Source: DASVBE01 sp036375995
Lineage (GTDB): Bacteria; Actinomycetota; Actinomycetes; Streptosporangiales; Streptosporangiaceae
Assembly: GCA_036375995.1 (NCBI GenBank)
Contig: DASVBE010000125.1
Span: forward strand, 1 to 5,098
Direction: 5' to 3'
DNA: 5,098 bases
The translations under genes and the position numbers were made by a program. Every line of letters begins with the position of its first letter. Position 1 is the stretch's first letter. This document shows positions 4,803 to 5,098 of the stretch, piece by piece. The notes beneath the pieces were generated by a model. That model was not told the origin of the DNA. It did no database searches and worked only from the letters and a program-made list of their open reading frames with translations.

Positions 4803-5098
4803 ATCGAGCGGGTGCATGTCATCGTTCCCGAGGGGTTCGACGATCCCGGCCAGCCCACCGGCGGCAACATCTACGATCGGCGCGTCTGCGCCGGGATGGC
4901 CGAGGCCGGATGGGAGGTGCTGGTCACGACCGTCGCCGCGGCGTGGCCGGTAGCTGCCCCGGGCGCCCGGGCCGGCCTGGCCCGCATCGTTTCCGCGATC
5001 CCCGACGGGGCCACCGTCCTGATCGACGGGCTCATCGCCTCGCCGGCCGCCGCGCAGCTGCTGCCGCACACCGGCCGGATACGAATGACAGTGCTGCT
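4803..5098 (+). CDS. glycosyltransferase, family 4-like N-terminal part (3' end outside window)
   Basis: The first 98 residues of what looks like a GT-B fold glycosyltransferase. VHVIVPEGFDDP (4-15) is a first beta strand and loop. PTGGNIYDRRVCAGMAEAGW (18-37) carries the GG-N-YD pattern and following helix typical of the donor-side-facing N-terminal domain of GT4-type enzymes. ATVLIDGLIASPAAAQLL is a later strand-helix unit. The donor-binding C-terminal domain lies outside the window, so sugar and acceptor are unknown. The gene begins 23 bases after the PmtA/UbiE-like methyltransferase stop and is presumably in the same operon. Its start is unusual: an ATC with a well-spaced GGAGGG, or a GTG at 4812 without one. 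The GTG would still leave the VHVIVPEG strand intact, so both are structurally possible. The frame stays open to the window end. Confidence 0.75.
   Translation, partial: MERVHVIVPEGFDDPGQPTGGNIYDRRVCAGMAEAGWEVLVTTVAAAWPVAAPGARAGLARIVSAIPDGATVLIDGLIASPAAAQLLPHTGRIRMTVL

Overview
The window is very GC-rich (about 70% by eye), with GTG starts, 4-base stop/start overlaps and strong G/C bias at third codon positions. This points to an actinobacterium, possibly Streptomyces or a related genus, but nothing here fixes the genus. Six complete or partial genes are well supported, plus one possible short leader ORF. No gene-free stretch exceeds about 70 bases. I saw no tRNA, rRNA, CRISPR array, insertion sequence or long repeat.

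Layout. (1) Bases 1-1765, + strand: the 3' part of a UPF0104/LPG_synthase_TM-type integral membrane protein, joined by a GTGA overlap to a stand-alone GTP cyclohydrolase II (RibA-type, all catalytic motifs intact). (2) Bases 1766-1807: a 42-base convergent gap with at most a weak hairpin. (3) Bases 1808-3575, - strand: two class I SAM methyltransferases joined by an ATGA overlap. They are preceded by a possible 32-codon leader ORF that has the best ribosome binding site in the window and ends in a GTGA overlap with the preferred start of the first methyltransferase. (4) Bases 3576-3643: a short divergent intergenic region with candidate back-to-back -10 elements. (5) Bases 3644-5098, + strand: an SRPBCC (START/polyketide-cyclase fold) protein joined by GTGA to a third class I methyltransferase (PmtA/UbiE-like), then the 5' end of a family-4-like glycosyltransferase that runs off the window.

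How the genes may work together (inference). GTP cyclohydrolase II opens GTP to a ribosylated diaminopyrimidine, the entry compound for riboflavin, deazaflavins and some pyrimidine or pteridine natural products. Here it lacks a fused DHBP synthase domain and has no other riboflavin gene beside it. Its neighbours are three methyltransferases, an SRPBCC protein, a polytopic membrane protein and a glycosyltransferase. That set looks like a specialised pathway making a methylated and possibly glycosylated, perhaps lipid-linked, product, rather than vitamin B2 housekeeping. I cannot name the product. One TTA leucine codon in the first - strand methyltransferase would suggest developmental (bldA) control if the host is a streptomycete.
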